From contig CAJWTS010000020.1 of assembly GCA_913047795.1 (NCBI GenBank), positions 1 to 51,522 on the forward strand: a DNA stretch of 51,522 nucleotides, read 5' to 3'. This stretch comes from an uncultured Verrucomicrobiota bacterium. Lineage in GTDB: Bacteria > Verrucomicrobiota > Kiritimatiellia > CAJWTS01. Under the pieces are notes generated by a model. It saw only the letters and a program-made list of their open reading frames with translations. It made no database searches and was not told where the DNA came from. The position numbers and the translations under genes were made by a program. Below, in pieces: positions 33,984 through 41,830 of the stretch (positions are counted from its first letter, which is position 1; the number at the start of each line of letters is the position of its first letter).

Positions 33984-34415
33984 CTACTTCTTGCCAAGGC
34001 CGCCCTTGTCGTCGTCTCCACCCGCGTTTCTTCCCCTATCCCCTGCATCCGCGGCAAGCCCCGGGGCGATACCGGAAGGATTCACTTCAGACTTACCGAC
34101 AAAGCTGACGCCGTCGACAACCGCAAGGCGCTTGGCCTTGATATCACCGTTCACACGGGCAGTGGCCTTCATCTCGATCCGATCCTTGGCCGTGACGTTA
34201 CCGTTTACCGTGCCGCCGATCGTAATGCAGTTCACATTGAGATTACCCTTCACAACAGCTTGCTCGCCGATCGAGGCGTCGCCATTGCAATTCAGGTCTC
34301 CGTTCAGCTTGCCGTTGATCTCGATCGCAGACGCACTCTTGATTGTGCCCATGATCTCGACATCACTTGCAATCGTCGTTTTTCCTGTGCCGCCCTGAGG
34401 TGTTCCATCAGTCAT
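33984..34415 (-). CDS. bactofilin family polymer-forming cytoskeletal protein
   Basis: A 143-residue protein starting at the ATG at 34415, with GGAGG 8 bases upstream. An upstream frame to 34493 would enter argC and is not needed. The bactofilin core (residues 15-105) shows the repeated rung pattern: IMGTIKSASAIEINGKLNGDL, then ASIGEQAVVKGNLN and ITIGGTVNGNVTA. The tail is Gly/Asp/Lys rich. Bactofilins self-assemble without nucleotide and position envelope or chromosome proteins. Its gene starts 19 bases after argC. Confidence 0.93.
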   Translation of the reverse strand: MTDGTPQGGTGKTTIASDVEIMGTIKSASAIEINGKLNGDLNCNGDASIGEQAVVKGNLNVNCITIGGTVNGNVTAKDRIEMKATARVNGDIKAKRLAVVDGVSFVGKSEVNPSGIAPGLAADAGDRGRNAGGDDDKGGLGKK

Positions 34416-34434
34416 TATCAGTCCTCCGTTCCGT

Positions 34435-35487
34435 TTATGGATATTGTCCAGACCAGTCGAGGCCCAACCCTTCATCAAGTCCGAACATGACATTCATGTT
34501 CTGTAAGGCTGAGCCGGCCTGGCCCTTCATCAGATTATCAATATAAGAGACAACGCGCAGCGTATCCGTCCGTTCATCCACGGTCACAACGAGATTGCAG
34601 AAGTTCGTTCTGCCGACATCCATTGTTCCGGTCTGATCGTTCCCGCTAAGCACTCTCACGAACCTGTCATTTATATAGAAATCGCGATACAGATCAAGCA
34701 CATCTCGCCCGGATCCCGGCCCCAGCTGCGCATAGAGAGTCGACATGATGCCTCTACAGAGCGGCACGACCTGCGCCGTAAACGTCAGCGTCACGCCCGA
34801 TCCCGCCACACGCGTCAATTCGCGCTCGATCTCGCAGACATGTTGATGCCCGCTCAGCCGGTAGGCGTACATGTTTTCATAGACAGCGGCATACTGCGTC
34901 GCGGCCGTCATCTTCTTGCCCGCACCAGAGACACCTGTCTTGCAGTCGCAGATGATTGACCGCAGATCGATCAGGCCCGCCTTCACCGCGGGCACCAGGC
35001 CGAGGATGCAACTGACAGCGAAACAGCCTGGATTCCCGACCAACCGGGCCACGCCCAGTTCATCCCGATGCAATTCGGTCAATCCATACACGGCCTCCCC
35101 CATCAAATCAGGACTCGCATGCGATGGATCGCGCCCCAGTCGCCTGGCGTAATCCGCATACGCCTCAGCCGAGTCGAACCGGAAATCGCCACTATAATCG
35201 ATCACGCGCGCGCCGGTCTCCAACTCTCCGCCGGCCGAGTGCATTCCGACCCCGTCCGGCGTCGCAAAGAAAACAACATCCGCCGGCTGTTGCGCCGCTT
35301 CCGTGCTTGCGTCGAGAACCGGCAGTTCGCAACTGCCCTCCAGGTGCGGATAGATCGTGCTGATCGGACGGTCAACGTTGGACGTCGCTACCAGGCAGAC
35401 CGGTTCCGCATCCGGATGCCGCAACAGCAGCTCCAGCACACCCAGCCCGCCGTAGCCAGTCGCTCCAACTATTTTCGCCTTAATCAT
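34435..35487 (-). CDS. argC: N-acetyl-gamma-glutamyl-phosphate reductase
   Basis: A 350-residue NADP-dependent enzyme of arginine synthesis. The nucleotide motif is VGATGYGGLGVLELLLRHP at the N-terminus. The active-site cysteine is in GNPGCFAVS near residue 150, and the segment SGAGKKMTAATQY is typical. The C-terminal His/Asp part is in HQHVCEIERELTR and the late FCNLVVTVDE. Other arg genes are not in the window. It follows the amidase gene by 133 bases. Confidence 0.96.
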   Translation of the reverse strand: MIKAKIVGATGYGGLGVLELLLRHPDAEPVCLVATSNVDRPISTIYPHLEGSCELPVLDASTEAAQQPADVVFFATPDGVGMHSAGGELETGARVIDYSGDFRFDSAEAYADYARRLGRDPSHASPDLMGEAVYGLTELHRDELGVARLVGNPGCFAVSCILGLVPAVKAGLIDLRSIICDCKTGVSGAGKKMTAATQYAAVYENMYAYRLSGHQHVCEIERELTRVAGSGVTLTFTAQVVPLCRGIMSTLYAQLGPGSGRDVLDLYRDFYINDRFVRVLSGNDQTGTMDVGRTNFCNLVVTVDERTDTLRVVSYIDNLMKGQAGSALQNMNVMFGLDEGLGLDWSGQYP

Positions 35488-35620
35488 GATCGCAGTCCCC
35501 CGTGCTGCTTTTCGTCACGCGCGGGGTGTGACTATCCGCCTAGTGCCCGGCGCTGTCAAGCCGCGCCGATGGCTCGTGCCGGTCCGCCCGAACGCGGAGC
35601 AGACAACGGATGATCGTCGA

Positions 35621-36583
35621 CTAGCGTGCCGCCGTATGCGCCGTCCGCACGCGACTGACATAGGTCAGGATGCCCTGAGTCAATCCGCGTGCAACCACGT
35701 CACGATGACGGCGACTCGCAAGGCTCTCGGCGTCCTGCGCGTTACTCAGAAAGCCGCACTCGACCAATGCTGCGGGACAGGGCGAGTCCTTTAGGACGAG
35801 GAAACGAGCCCGCTTGACGCCGCGGTCAGCCCCGCCCGAGTTGGCAACCAATCCCTTGTGCACGAAGTACCCCAAAATAACGTTGGCTTCATCGAAACGG
35901 TTCCCCTCGTAGCGCCGTTGGTCCGGACGCGTCGAGCCCGTGCTGCGAAACCCGGGCGCCGGCATGATGTAGGTTTCAACCCCCGCCGCCGCCGGATTGC
36001 CAGATGCATTAGCGTGGATACTGATCAGCAAGTCCGCACGCCACCGGCGCGCTTCCCGGCAGCGATCGTGCAACTCGAGAAATCCGTCAGTATAACGCGT
36101 CAGGTTCACCAGAACACCGGCTGCCTCGAGTTTTCGCCGCGTGCGCCTCGCGATATCCAGCACGACGCGCTTCTCCTGCAGGCCGCGCGCCGACAACGCG
36201 CCGCCGTCCTCTCCACCATGCCCCGGGTCGAGCATCACGCGCAGGTAGCCAACTTTCCGCAGGACCTCGTTACGCCGCAGCAGGGGATTGATCACGGTCC
36301 GCAAATCCTCGCCGATCAAGCCCCAACGATTCTTGCGCTTATGGACACCCTTGTTCAGCCAGACCAATACACCGTCATATACGAGCATCCGGCTGTCGCG
36401 CTTGAACATCAGGGACGAATAGCGGCTCCGGAACCTGATCGAATCCTCGTCCACGATCGGCACCGGAAACCCGTATCGACTGGCGACACGTTCGAGTGAT
36501 TCAAAGCGAGTGGCATCGCTCCATGCGTTGTTTCCGGCGAGCAACGCAAGAACGATCACGGTCAAACGGGGAAACGCGCACAT
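35621..36583 (-). CDS. N-acetylmuramoyl-L-alanine amidase (Amidase_3, AmiC type)
   Basis: A 320-residue exported protein taken from the ATG at 36583 (MCAFPRLTVIVLALLAG). The frame runs up to 36721, but those residues lack a signal sequence. After the signal peptide (about 1-23) comes a 100-residue region, possibly a copper-amine-oxidase-like or AMIN-type domain. The catalytic domain follows, with zinc ligands in MLDPGHGGEDGGA, the His of LISIHANASGNP and the Glu in ALVECGFLSNAQDA. It cuts the bond between MurNAc and the stem peptide during wall splitting. It is divergent from the TPR gene. Confidence 0.93.
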   Translation of the reverse strand: MCAFPRLTVIVLALLAGNNAWSDATRFESLERVASRYGFPVPIVDEDSIRFRSRYSSLMFKRDSRMLVYDGVLVWLNKGVHKRKNRWGLIGEDLRTVINPLLRRNEVLRKVGYLRVMLDPGHGGEDGGALSARGLQEKRVVLDIARRTRRKLEAAGVLVNLTRYTDGFLELHDRCREARRWRADLLISIHANASGNPAAAGVETYIMPAPGFRSTGSTRPDQRRYEGNRFDEANVILGYFVHKGLVANSGGADRGVKRARFLVLKDSPCPAALVECGFLSNAQDAESLASRRHRDVVARGLTQGILTYVSRVRTAHTAAR

Positions 36584-36689
36584 ATTGCAGATTCTAGCGT
36601 AGCCCCGCCACCAGATCAACCACGGTGCCGTTTGTTCGAAACCCGCGTCGACCTTGACAATTAAAGTGCCCTCATCGCACAATCGAACC

Positions 36690-38075
36690 ATGGTTGAAGC
36701 CACTCTCCAGGAAGTACCCAAGCGGACGCAAGATACATTTCACAAAGGCATGGCTGCCATGGAACGCGAGAATCTGGACTATGCCATCGCCATGTTCTTC
36801 ACCTGTATAGAACAGGAACCGTCATTCCTGCAGGCCCGCAAGTTTTTACGCGCGGCTGAGATTCAGAAATTCAAAAAGGACGGCGCCGGCGGCTTCGCGC
36901 ATATCGTGTCGAGCGCGACGGGTTTTCCACAATTCCTGAGCGGTTCGGCGCAATTGAAGACCGGCAAGTTCGATAAAGCACTCGTAACAGCAGAGAAGCT
37001 CTTACGGCGCGATCCCCTCAATATGAGATTCGTTAATCTACTCGCCCGTGCGGCCGAATCCGCCGAAATGCCGGAAATCGCGATCATGACGCTGGAACAG
37101 GCGCGCGACGCCTATCCCGATAACGCACACATCGCCGAAACACTTGGCCATTTCTACACCCGCACGAGCCAGATGCGCGAGGCGCGCAGGAGTTTTGAAC
37201 ACCTTTGCGAATTGAAACCGAAGGATCTGCATGCCTTGAAGCTTTTGAAAGATGCCATGGCCCGCGACAGCATGGCCGAGGGCCAGTGGGAGGGAGCACT
37301 CGAAGGTCGAACCTTCCGGGATCATATAAGAGATGCTGATGAAGCCGAAACGCTTGAACGCGAGTCCAAGGCCGTGCGCAGCGAGCGCGACACCGAGGCC
37401 TTGATCGAGGAATCAAAAACAAAGATCGAGACCGAACCCGGGAACATGAATTTCCGCCGGCAACTTGCGCGTCTTTATCTCGAGGCCAATGACTTTGAAA
37501 ATGCAATTACCGTGTTGAAGGGTGCCCAGGAAGCCTCGGGCGGTGACCCCGAAATCGATCGTATGCTGAGCAGTGTCTACGTGCGATTATTCGAAGCCCA
37601 AATCGAAGAACTGCAAGAAGCGGGCGACGCTGACGGCGCCGCAGCCCGCCTCGAAGAGAAAGAAGCGTACATCTTTGCCGACCTGAACGACCGCGTAAGC
37701 CGGTACCCCAACGACCTGTCGATTCGTTACGACCTGGGATGCGTACTCTCCGAACGAGAGGACTATGACGCGGCCATCGGTCAGTTCCAGCAATCGCAGC
37801 GCTACCCCCAACGCCGTACCGAGTCGTTCTACAGGCTTGCCATGTGCTTTAAGGCCAAGGACCGGTTCGATATGGCGCTCCAGCAACTCGAACGATGCCT
37901 TGAGGATCTGCCGCGCATGAACGAGATGCGCAAGGAAGTTCTATACCAACTCGGCCTCATCGCTGAAGCGACTGGTGATCCTGCCACGGCTCTGGAGCAT
38001 TTCAAGGACGTGTACCAGGCCGACATCCATTTCAAAGATGTTGCCCAGAAGATCGAGGACGCCTACGACTCATGA
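36690..38075 (+). CDS. tetratricopeptide-repeat (TPR) protein, cytoplasmic
   Basis: A 461-residue protein, start at the ATG at 36690 (MVEATLQEVPKR). There is no signal peptide. TPR-like helix pairs run through most of it, for example AMERENLDYAIAMFFTCIEQEP near residue 30, GHFYTRTSQMREARRSFEHL near 155 and DYDAAIGQFQQSQRYP near 370. A Glu/Arg-rich coiled stretch lies at about 210-260. It probably holds other proteins together; no partner can be named. It lies 13 bases upstream of dtd and in line with parA. Confidence 0.85.
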   Translation: MVEATLQEVPKRTQDTFHKGMAAMERENLDYAIAMFFTCIEQEPSFLQARKFLRAAEIQKFKKDGAGGFAHIVSSATGFPQFLSGSAQLKTGKFDKALVTAEKLLRRDPLNMRFVNLLARAAESAEMPEIAIMTLEQARDAYPDNAHIAETLGHFYTRTSQMREARRSFEHLCELKPKDLHALKLLKDAMARDSMAEGQWEGALEGRTFRDHIRDADEAETLERESKAVRSERDTEALIEESKTKIETEPGNMNFRRQLARLYLEANDFENAITVLKGAQEASGGDPEIDRMLSSVYVRLFEAQIEELQEAGDADGAAARLEEKEAYIFADLNDRVSRYPNDLSIRYDLGCVLSEREDYDAAIGQFQQSQRYPQRRTESFYRLAMCFKAKDRFDMALQQLERCLEDLPRMNEMRKEVLYQLGLIAEATGDPATALEHFKDVYQADIHFKDVAQKIEDAYDS

Positions 38076-38088
38076 CCCTGCCCGGCCA

Positions 38089-38535
38089 TTGAAGCTCCTG
38101 ATCCAGCGAGTCAGCCGAAGCCAGGTGAGCGTCAGCGGCGAGGTCGTGGGAAGTATCGGGCACGGATATACAGTCCTCGTCGGTGTTCGCGAAGGTGATA
38201 CGGAGACCGATGCCGTCCAACTTGCCACGCGAACGGTGAATCTCCGTGTCTTTGCAGATGATGATGGGCGAATGAACCTGGACCTGCTGGCGGTCGGGGG
38301 CGAGGTATTGGCCATTTCACAGTTCACCCTCTACGCCGATACGCGCAAGGGCAACCGCCCCGGCTTCGCACGTGCCGGTGATCCGGCCGAAGCCGAACGC
38401 CTCTACGAAGCATACGTCCGGGAACTGCGCGCCCGGCTGGGTCCCGATCGTGTCGCGACCGGCGCGTTCGGGGCCGCGATGTCCGTTGAGATTACAAATG
38501 ACGGTCCGGTTACGATTGAGTTGACCAGCGATTAA
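38089..38535 (+). CDS. dtd: D-aminoacyl-tRNA deacylase, TTG start
   Basis: A 148-residue protein of exact family length when started at the TTG at 38089 (reading M-KLLIQRVSRSQV). No ATG or GTG is available in frame near that point, and the longer frame from 37975 would lie inside the TPR gene. Motifs: IQRVSRSQVSV at the start, SQFTLYADTRKGNRPGF (catalytic SQFTL) and the end TGAFGAAMSVEITNDGPVT (GxxP-like NxGP). It removes D-amino acids, and glycine from tRNA-Ala. It sits between the TPR gene and parA. Confidence 0.94.
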   Translation: MKLLIQRVSRSQVSVSGEVVGSIGHGYTVLVGVREGDTETDAVQLATRTVNLRVFADDDGRMNLDLLAVGGEVLAISQFTLYADTRKGNRPGFARAGDPAEAERLYEAYVRELRARLGPDRVATGAFGAAMSVEITNDGPVTIELTSD

Positions 38536-38551
38536 GTCCATAGTCGGACCC

Positions 38552-39424
38552 ATGCGCTCCCGTGTCATAGCCCTCGCGAATCAAAAAGGAGGAGTCGGCA
38601 AGACCACCACCGCCGTCAACCTGGCCGCTTGTCTGGCGGGGCTCAGCTCGCGCACGCTGCTAATTGACATCGATCCACAGGCGAATGCGACGAGTGGCCT
38701 TGGTTTCAAAAAAGAACACGGGCGTAGTGTCTACGGTGCGTTGCTCGGCACGACATCCTTGCCGGACCTGATCCAGCCTACCTCGATCGACGGGCTCGAC
38801 CTGATCCCCTCCGAAATCGATCTCGCCGGGGCCGAGGTCGATATTGCCCGAACCGAAAACTACCTGCATCGTTTTCAACATGCCCTCAAGCCCGTGCTTG
38901 ACGAGGGTCGCTATGAGTTCATTTTCGTGGACTGCCCGCCCTCGCTCGGCATGCTAACCATGAACGGCCTGGCCGCCGCGCACTCCATGCTCGTGCCGCT
39001 GCAATGCGAATATTATGCGCTTGAGGGACTGAGCGTAATCAATCGCCTGATTGCCCAGCTCTCAGACGCGAACGCCAATGTGGATCTCGAACTGGAGGGC
39101 GTCGTGATCACCATGTACGACAGCCGCACCAATCTTGCGCAACAGGTCGTGGCAGAGGTGCGACAGCATTTCGGCGAGAAGGTCTACGACACCATGATCC
39201 CGCGCAACATCCGTCTGAGCGAAGCCCCCAGTCACGGGCAACCGATTGTCATGTACGACAGCGGCTCCACCGGCGCTCACGCTTATCGCGAATTGGCCAG
39301 CGAGTTCATTCTCCGCCGTGGCACCGCGGACAGCACAGACGCTGCGGAACAGAGACCTGCGGACGCGCGGACACCCGTCGAGACCGCCTCCCCGCAGCAG
39401 CCCTCGCCGAGCGGGGCGGCGTGA
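38552..39424 (+). CDS. parA: chromosome partitioning ATPase ParA (Soj)
   Basis: A 290-residue ATPase. The deviant Walker A motif KGGVGKTTTAVNLA starts at residue 12. The segment LLIDIDPQANAT is the A' motif, and FVDCPPSLGMLTMNGLAAA is Walker B. The C-terminal 30 residues are Pro/Ala/Thr rich. ParA forms the DNA-bound gradient that moves ParB-parS. It starts 16 bases after dtd and is about 5 kb from parB, on the other strand. MinD-like relatives lack this N-terminus, so the ParA call is firm. Confidence 0.95.
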   Translation: MRSRVIALANQKGGVGKTTTAVNLAACLAGLSSRTLLIDIDPQANATSGLGFKKEHGRSVYGALLGTTSLPDLIQPTSIDGLDLIPSEIDLAGAEVDIARTENYLHRFQHALKPVLDEGRYEFIFVDCPPSLGMLTMNGLAAAHSMLVPLQCEYYALEGLSVINRLIAQLSDANANVDLELEGVVITMYDSRTNLAQQVVAEVRQHFGEKVYDTMIPRNIRLSEAPSHGQPIVMYDSGSTGAHAYRELASEFILRRGTADSTDAAEQRPADARTPVETASPQQPSPSGAA

Positions 39425-39448
39425 CGCCCACCGTTTCGACCTCGTCCA

Positions 39449-40045
39449 TCACGCCGAACGGTTGAGCCCTCCATTTTCCTGGACCCTCCCCTCTTTCGTC
39501 TTCTCCAGCGTCTCCTTCTTTATGCGCTTGAGCTGCCCCCCCATACCAAGCCGACGCACTTCGCTGACGTGGTCGATGAACAGGATTCCGTCCAGGTGAT
39601 CAATTTCGTGCTGAATCGCGCGGGCCAGGAACCCGCGAACCTCAATTGTACAACGCGCGCCGGCGAGGTCCGTGTACGCGAGCCGGATCGTCTCGGACCG
39701 TTTGATCTCGAGATGAATCTCGGGAAAGCTTAAACAGCCCTCGGTCCCTTTGATGCTCCCTTCAGATTCAAGGATTTCGGGATTCATCAGGATGAGCGGC
39801 ATCGGCACATCCGGATTCTGGGGCGGCCCATCTTCTTCGACGACGTCCAGTCCCGGCGGAATATCCACGACACACAGGGCTTCGGTCCGGCCAACCTGCT
39901 GTGCGGCCAGGCCCACGCCCACCGCATCATACATCGTGTCCAGCATGTCCCGTGCGAGTTGCCGTGTCGCCTCCGTGATGTCCGAAATCGGGCGCCGTTT
40001 CTTACGCAGCATCGGATGACCATAATTGAGGATTTCGAGCTTCAT
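39449..40045 (-). CDS. def: peptide deformylase
   Basis: A 198-residue metalloenzyme that removes the formyl group from new proteins. All three motifs are present: GVGLAAQQVG (residues 43-52), EGCLSFP (metal cysteine) and QHEIDHLDG (two metal histidines and the catalytic Glu). AGGAG lies close before the ATG. It is convergent with parA (24 bases between stops) and divergent from the mannose synthase gene. Confidence 0.97.
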   Translation of the reverse strand: MKLEILNYGHPMLRKKRRPISDITEATRQLARDMLDTMYDAVGVGLAAQQVGRTEALCVVDIPPGLDVVEEDGPPQNPDVPMPLILMNPEILESEGSIKGTEGCLSFPEIHLEIKRSETIRLAYTDLAGARCTIEVRGFLARAIQHEIDHLDGILFIDHVSEVRRLGMGGQLKRIKKETLEKTKEGRVQENGGLNRSA

Positions 40046-40130
40046 ACTCTCCTGGTTGCGAAATCCTAGCGCTCTCCGCCGTTCGATTCAACATCTTGCG
40101 AGGGACCCCTCACTACAGTAGACTCTTTTC

Positions 40131-40874
40131 ATGGGGCGGTCCTTGGTCATAATCCCGACATACGATGAACGCGACAATGTTCGTCCGATTGCCGAGGCGG
40201 TGTTAGCGAACGCGCCTGATGCGCATGTCCTGTTTGTCGACGATAATTCTCCCGACGGAACCGGTGAGATCATCGACCAAATCTGCGCCGAGAACGATCA
40301 TGTCCACGTTTTGCACCAGCAGAACAAGGGCGGATTGGGACGCGCGTATATTAACGGTTTCAAATGGGGCCTGGCCGAATCATTCGACTACATCATGGAG
40401 ATGGACGCCGATTTCTCCCACGATCCCGCCGAAATCCCGGTCTTTCTATCGAACATCAAGGAAGCGGACCTCGTGCTCGGTTCCCGCTATATGCACGGTA
40501 TCCGAATCACAAACTGGCCGTTGAGTCGTCTGATCCTCAGCAAAACCGCCGCGACCTACGTCCGAATCATTACCGGCATGCCCATAACCGATCCCACCGG
40601 GGGGTTCAAATGCTTCCGCCGCGAAGTGCTGGAAGCGATCAACCTTGATCGAATCATGTCGAACGGCTATGCGTTTCAGATTGAATTGACGCATAAGACA
40701 TGGATGCGGGACTTTCGCATCGCCGAGATCCCGATCACCTTCGAAGATCGACGTGCAGGATATTCAAAAATGAACGGCACCATCGTTAAAGAGGCTTTGT
40801 GGCTGGTCTGGACCCTGGCGATCCAGAACCGTTTTCGCCGTACCCCCGCAGCAAGGCCGGCGGGCGCCCCATGA
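40131..40874 (+). CDS. polyprenyl-phosphate mannose synthase-like GT2 glycosyltransferase
   Basis: A 247-residue GT2 enzyme of the dolichol-phosphate mannosyltransferase (Dpm1) type. It has VIIPTYDERDNV at the start, VLFVDDNSPDGT, then MEMDADFSHDP (the metal DxD) and SRYMHG. The later DPTGGFKCFRREVLE and ITFEDRRAGYSKM motifs are those of Dpm1/Ppm1 synthases, which make polyprenyl-phosphate mannose from GDP-mannose. No membrane anchor is present. The gene shares ATGA with the UbiA-type gene behind it. Two DUF2723 genes follow, suggesting it makes their sugar donor. Confidence 0.9.
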   Translation: MGRSLVIIPTYDERDNVRPIAEAVLANAPDAHVLFVDDNSPDGTGEIIDQICAENDHVHVLHQQNKGGLGRAYINGFKWGLAESFDYIMEMDADFSHDPAEIPVFLSNIKEADLVLGSRYMHGIRITNWPLSRLILSKTAATYVRIITGMPITDPTGGFKCFRREVLEAINLDRIMSNGYAFQIELTHKTWMRDFRIAEIPITFEDRRAGYSKMNGTIVKEALWLVWTLAIQNRFRRTPAARPAGAP

Positions 40875-41776
40875 ACGCCGCCACGATTCCAGCCTTGCCC
40901 CCGATCGTGCGGCTTCTCCGTCCGGGTCAATGGACCAAGAACAGCGTGGTGCTTGCCGCATTCTTCTTTGCCTTCGGCGAGCAAACGCAGCAAGGCGCCG
41001 TCACGGCCTCGTTGTGGACAGCCCTTGCCGCCGCGGCTTTGTTCTGCCTGGCGTCGAGCGGCATCTACGTGCTCAACGACATTCTCGATGCCGAACAGGA
41101 TCGGCAGCATCCGCACAAACGCTATCGCCCCGTCGCAGCGGGCACCGTATCGATGCCAACCGCATGGGTACTCTCGGTCGTCCTGCTTGTCGTCTGTATC
41201 GTCCTTGCGTGGCTCCTCTCGCCCGGGTTCAGCAAGGTGGTCCTCGGGTACATCGTCCTTCAACTGATCTACAGCACGGTCTTGAAAAGAATCGCGATGG
41301 TAGACGCCTTTGTCATCGCAACCGGATTCGTGCTCCGTGCGCTCGCCGGCGCATTGGCGATCAACGTATCGATATCCCCCTGGCTGTTGCTCTGCACCTT
41401 CCTACTCGCACTCTTCCTCGCGCTCTGCAAACGGCGTCACGAGAAAATTCAGCTCCACGACGGCGGCGAATTGCATCGCGCCAGCCTGGGCCAATACAGC
41501 CAGCAGTTGCTGGATCAGCTGATTGCGATTGTCAGCGCTGCCACGATCGTCTCCTACGCCATCTACACCCTCTGGCCCGAGACCATCGAGAAATTCGGAA
41601 CACCTTACCTCGGACTCACCATTCCTATCGTCATATTCGGCATCTTCCGTTATCTGGACCTGGTCTATCGTCACGACGAGGGCGGCCGTCCGGACCGGGT
41701 CTTGCTCACAGATATTCCCTTGCTGTGCGTACTCGCGATCTACGGGATCACCGTGATCGTCATCTTCGTAGTATAA
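40871..41776 (+). CDS. UbiA-type prenyltransferase, DPPR-synthase-like (polyprenyl-phosphate phosphoribosyltransferase)
   Basis: A 301-residue membrane protein starting at the ATG at 40871, which overlaps the previous stop. About nine helices. The first Asp motif is NDILDAEQDRQHP followed by KRYRPVAAG. The opening LLRPGQWTKNSVVLAA is typical of decaprenyl-phosphate 5-phosphoribosyltransferases rather than quinone UbiA enzymes. Such enzymes put ribose 5-phosphate on a polyprenyl phosphate, on the way to lipid-linked pentose. DprE1/E2-like epimerase genes are not in the window. A role in making a second lipid-linked sugar for the DUF2723 proteins is inference. Confidence 0.87.
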   Translation: MNAATIPALPPIVRLLRPGQWTKNSVVLAAFFFAFGEQTQQGAVTASLWTALAAAALFCLASSGIYVLNDILDAEQDRQHPHKRYRPVAAGTVSMPTAWVLSVVLLVVCIVLAWLLSPGFSKVVLGYIVLQLIYSTVLKRIAMVDAFVIATGFVLRALAGALAINVSISPWLLLCTFLLALFLALCKRRHEKIQLHDGGELHRASLGQYSQQLLDQLIAIVSAATIVSYAIYTLWPETIEKFGTPYLGLTIPIVIFGIFRYLDLVYRHDEGGRPDRVLLTDIPLLCVLAIYGITVIVIFVV

Positions 41777-41830
41777 TAGAAGGCGGTGACGACGGAGCCC
41801 GCTATACGAGACCGGGCGAACGGAGACTTC

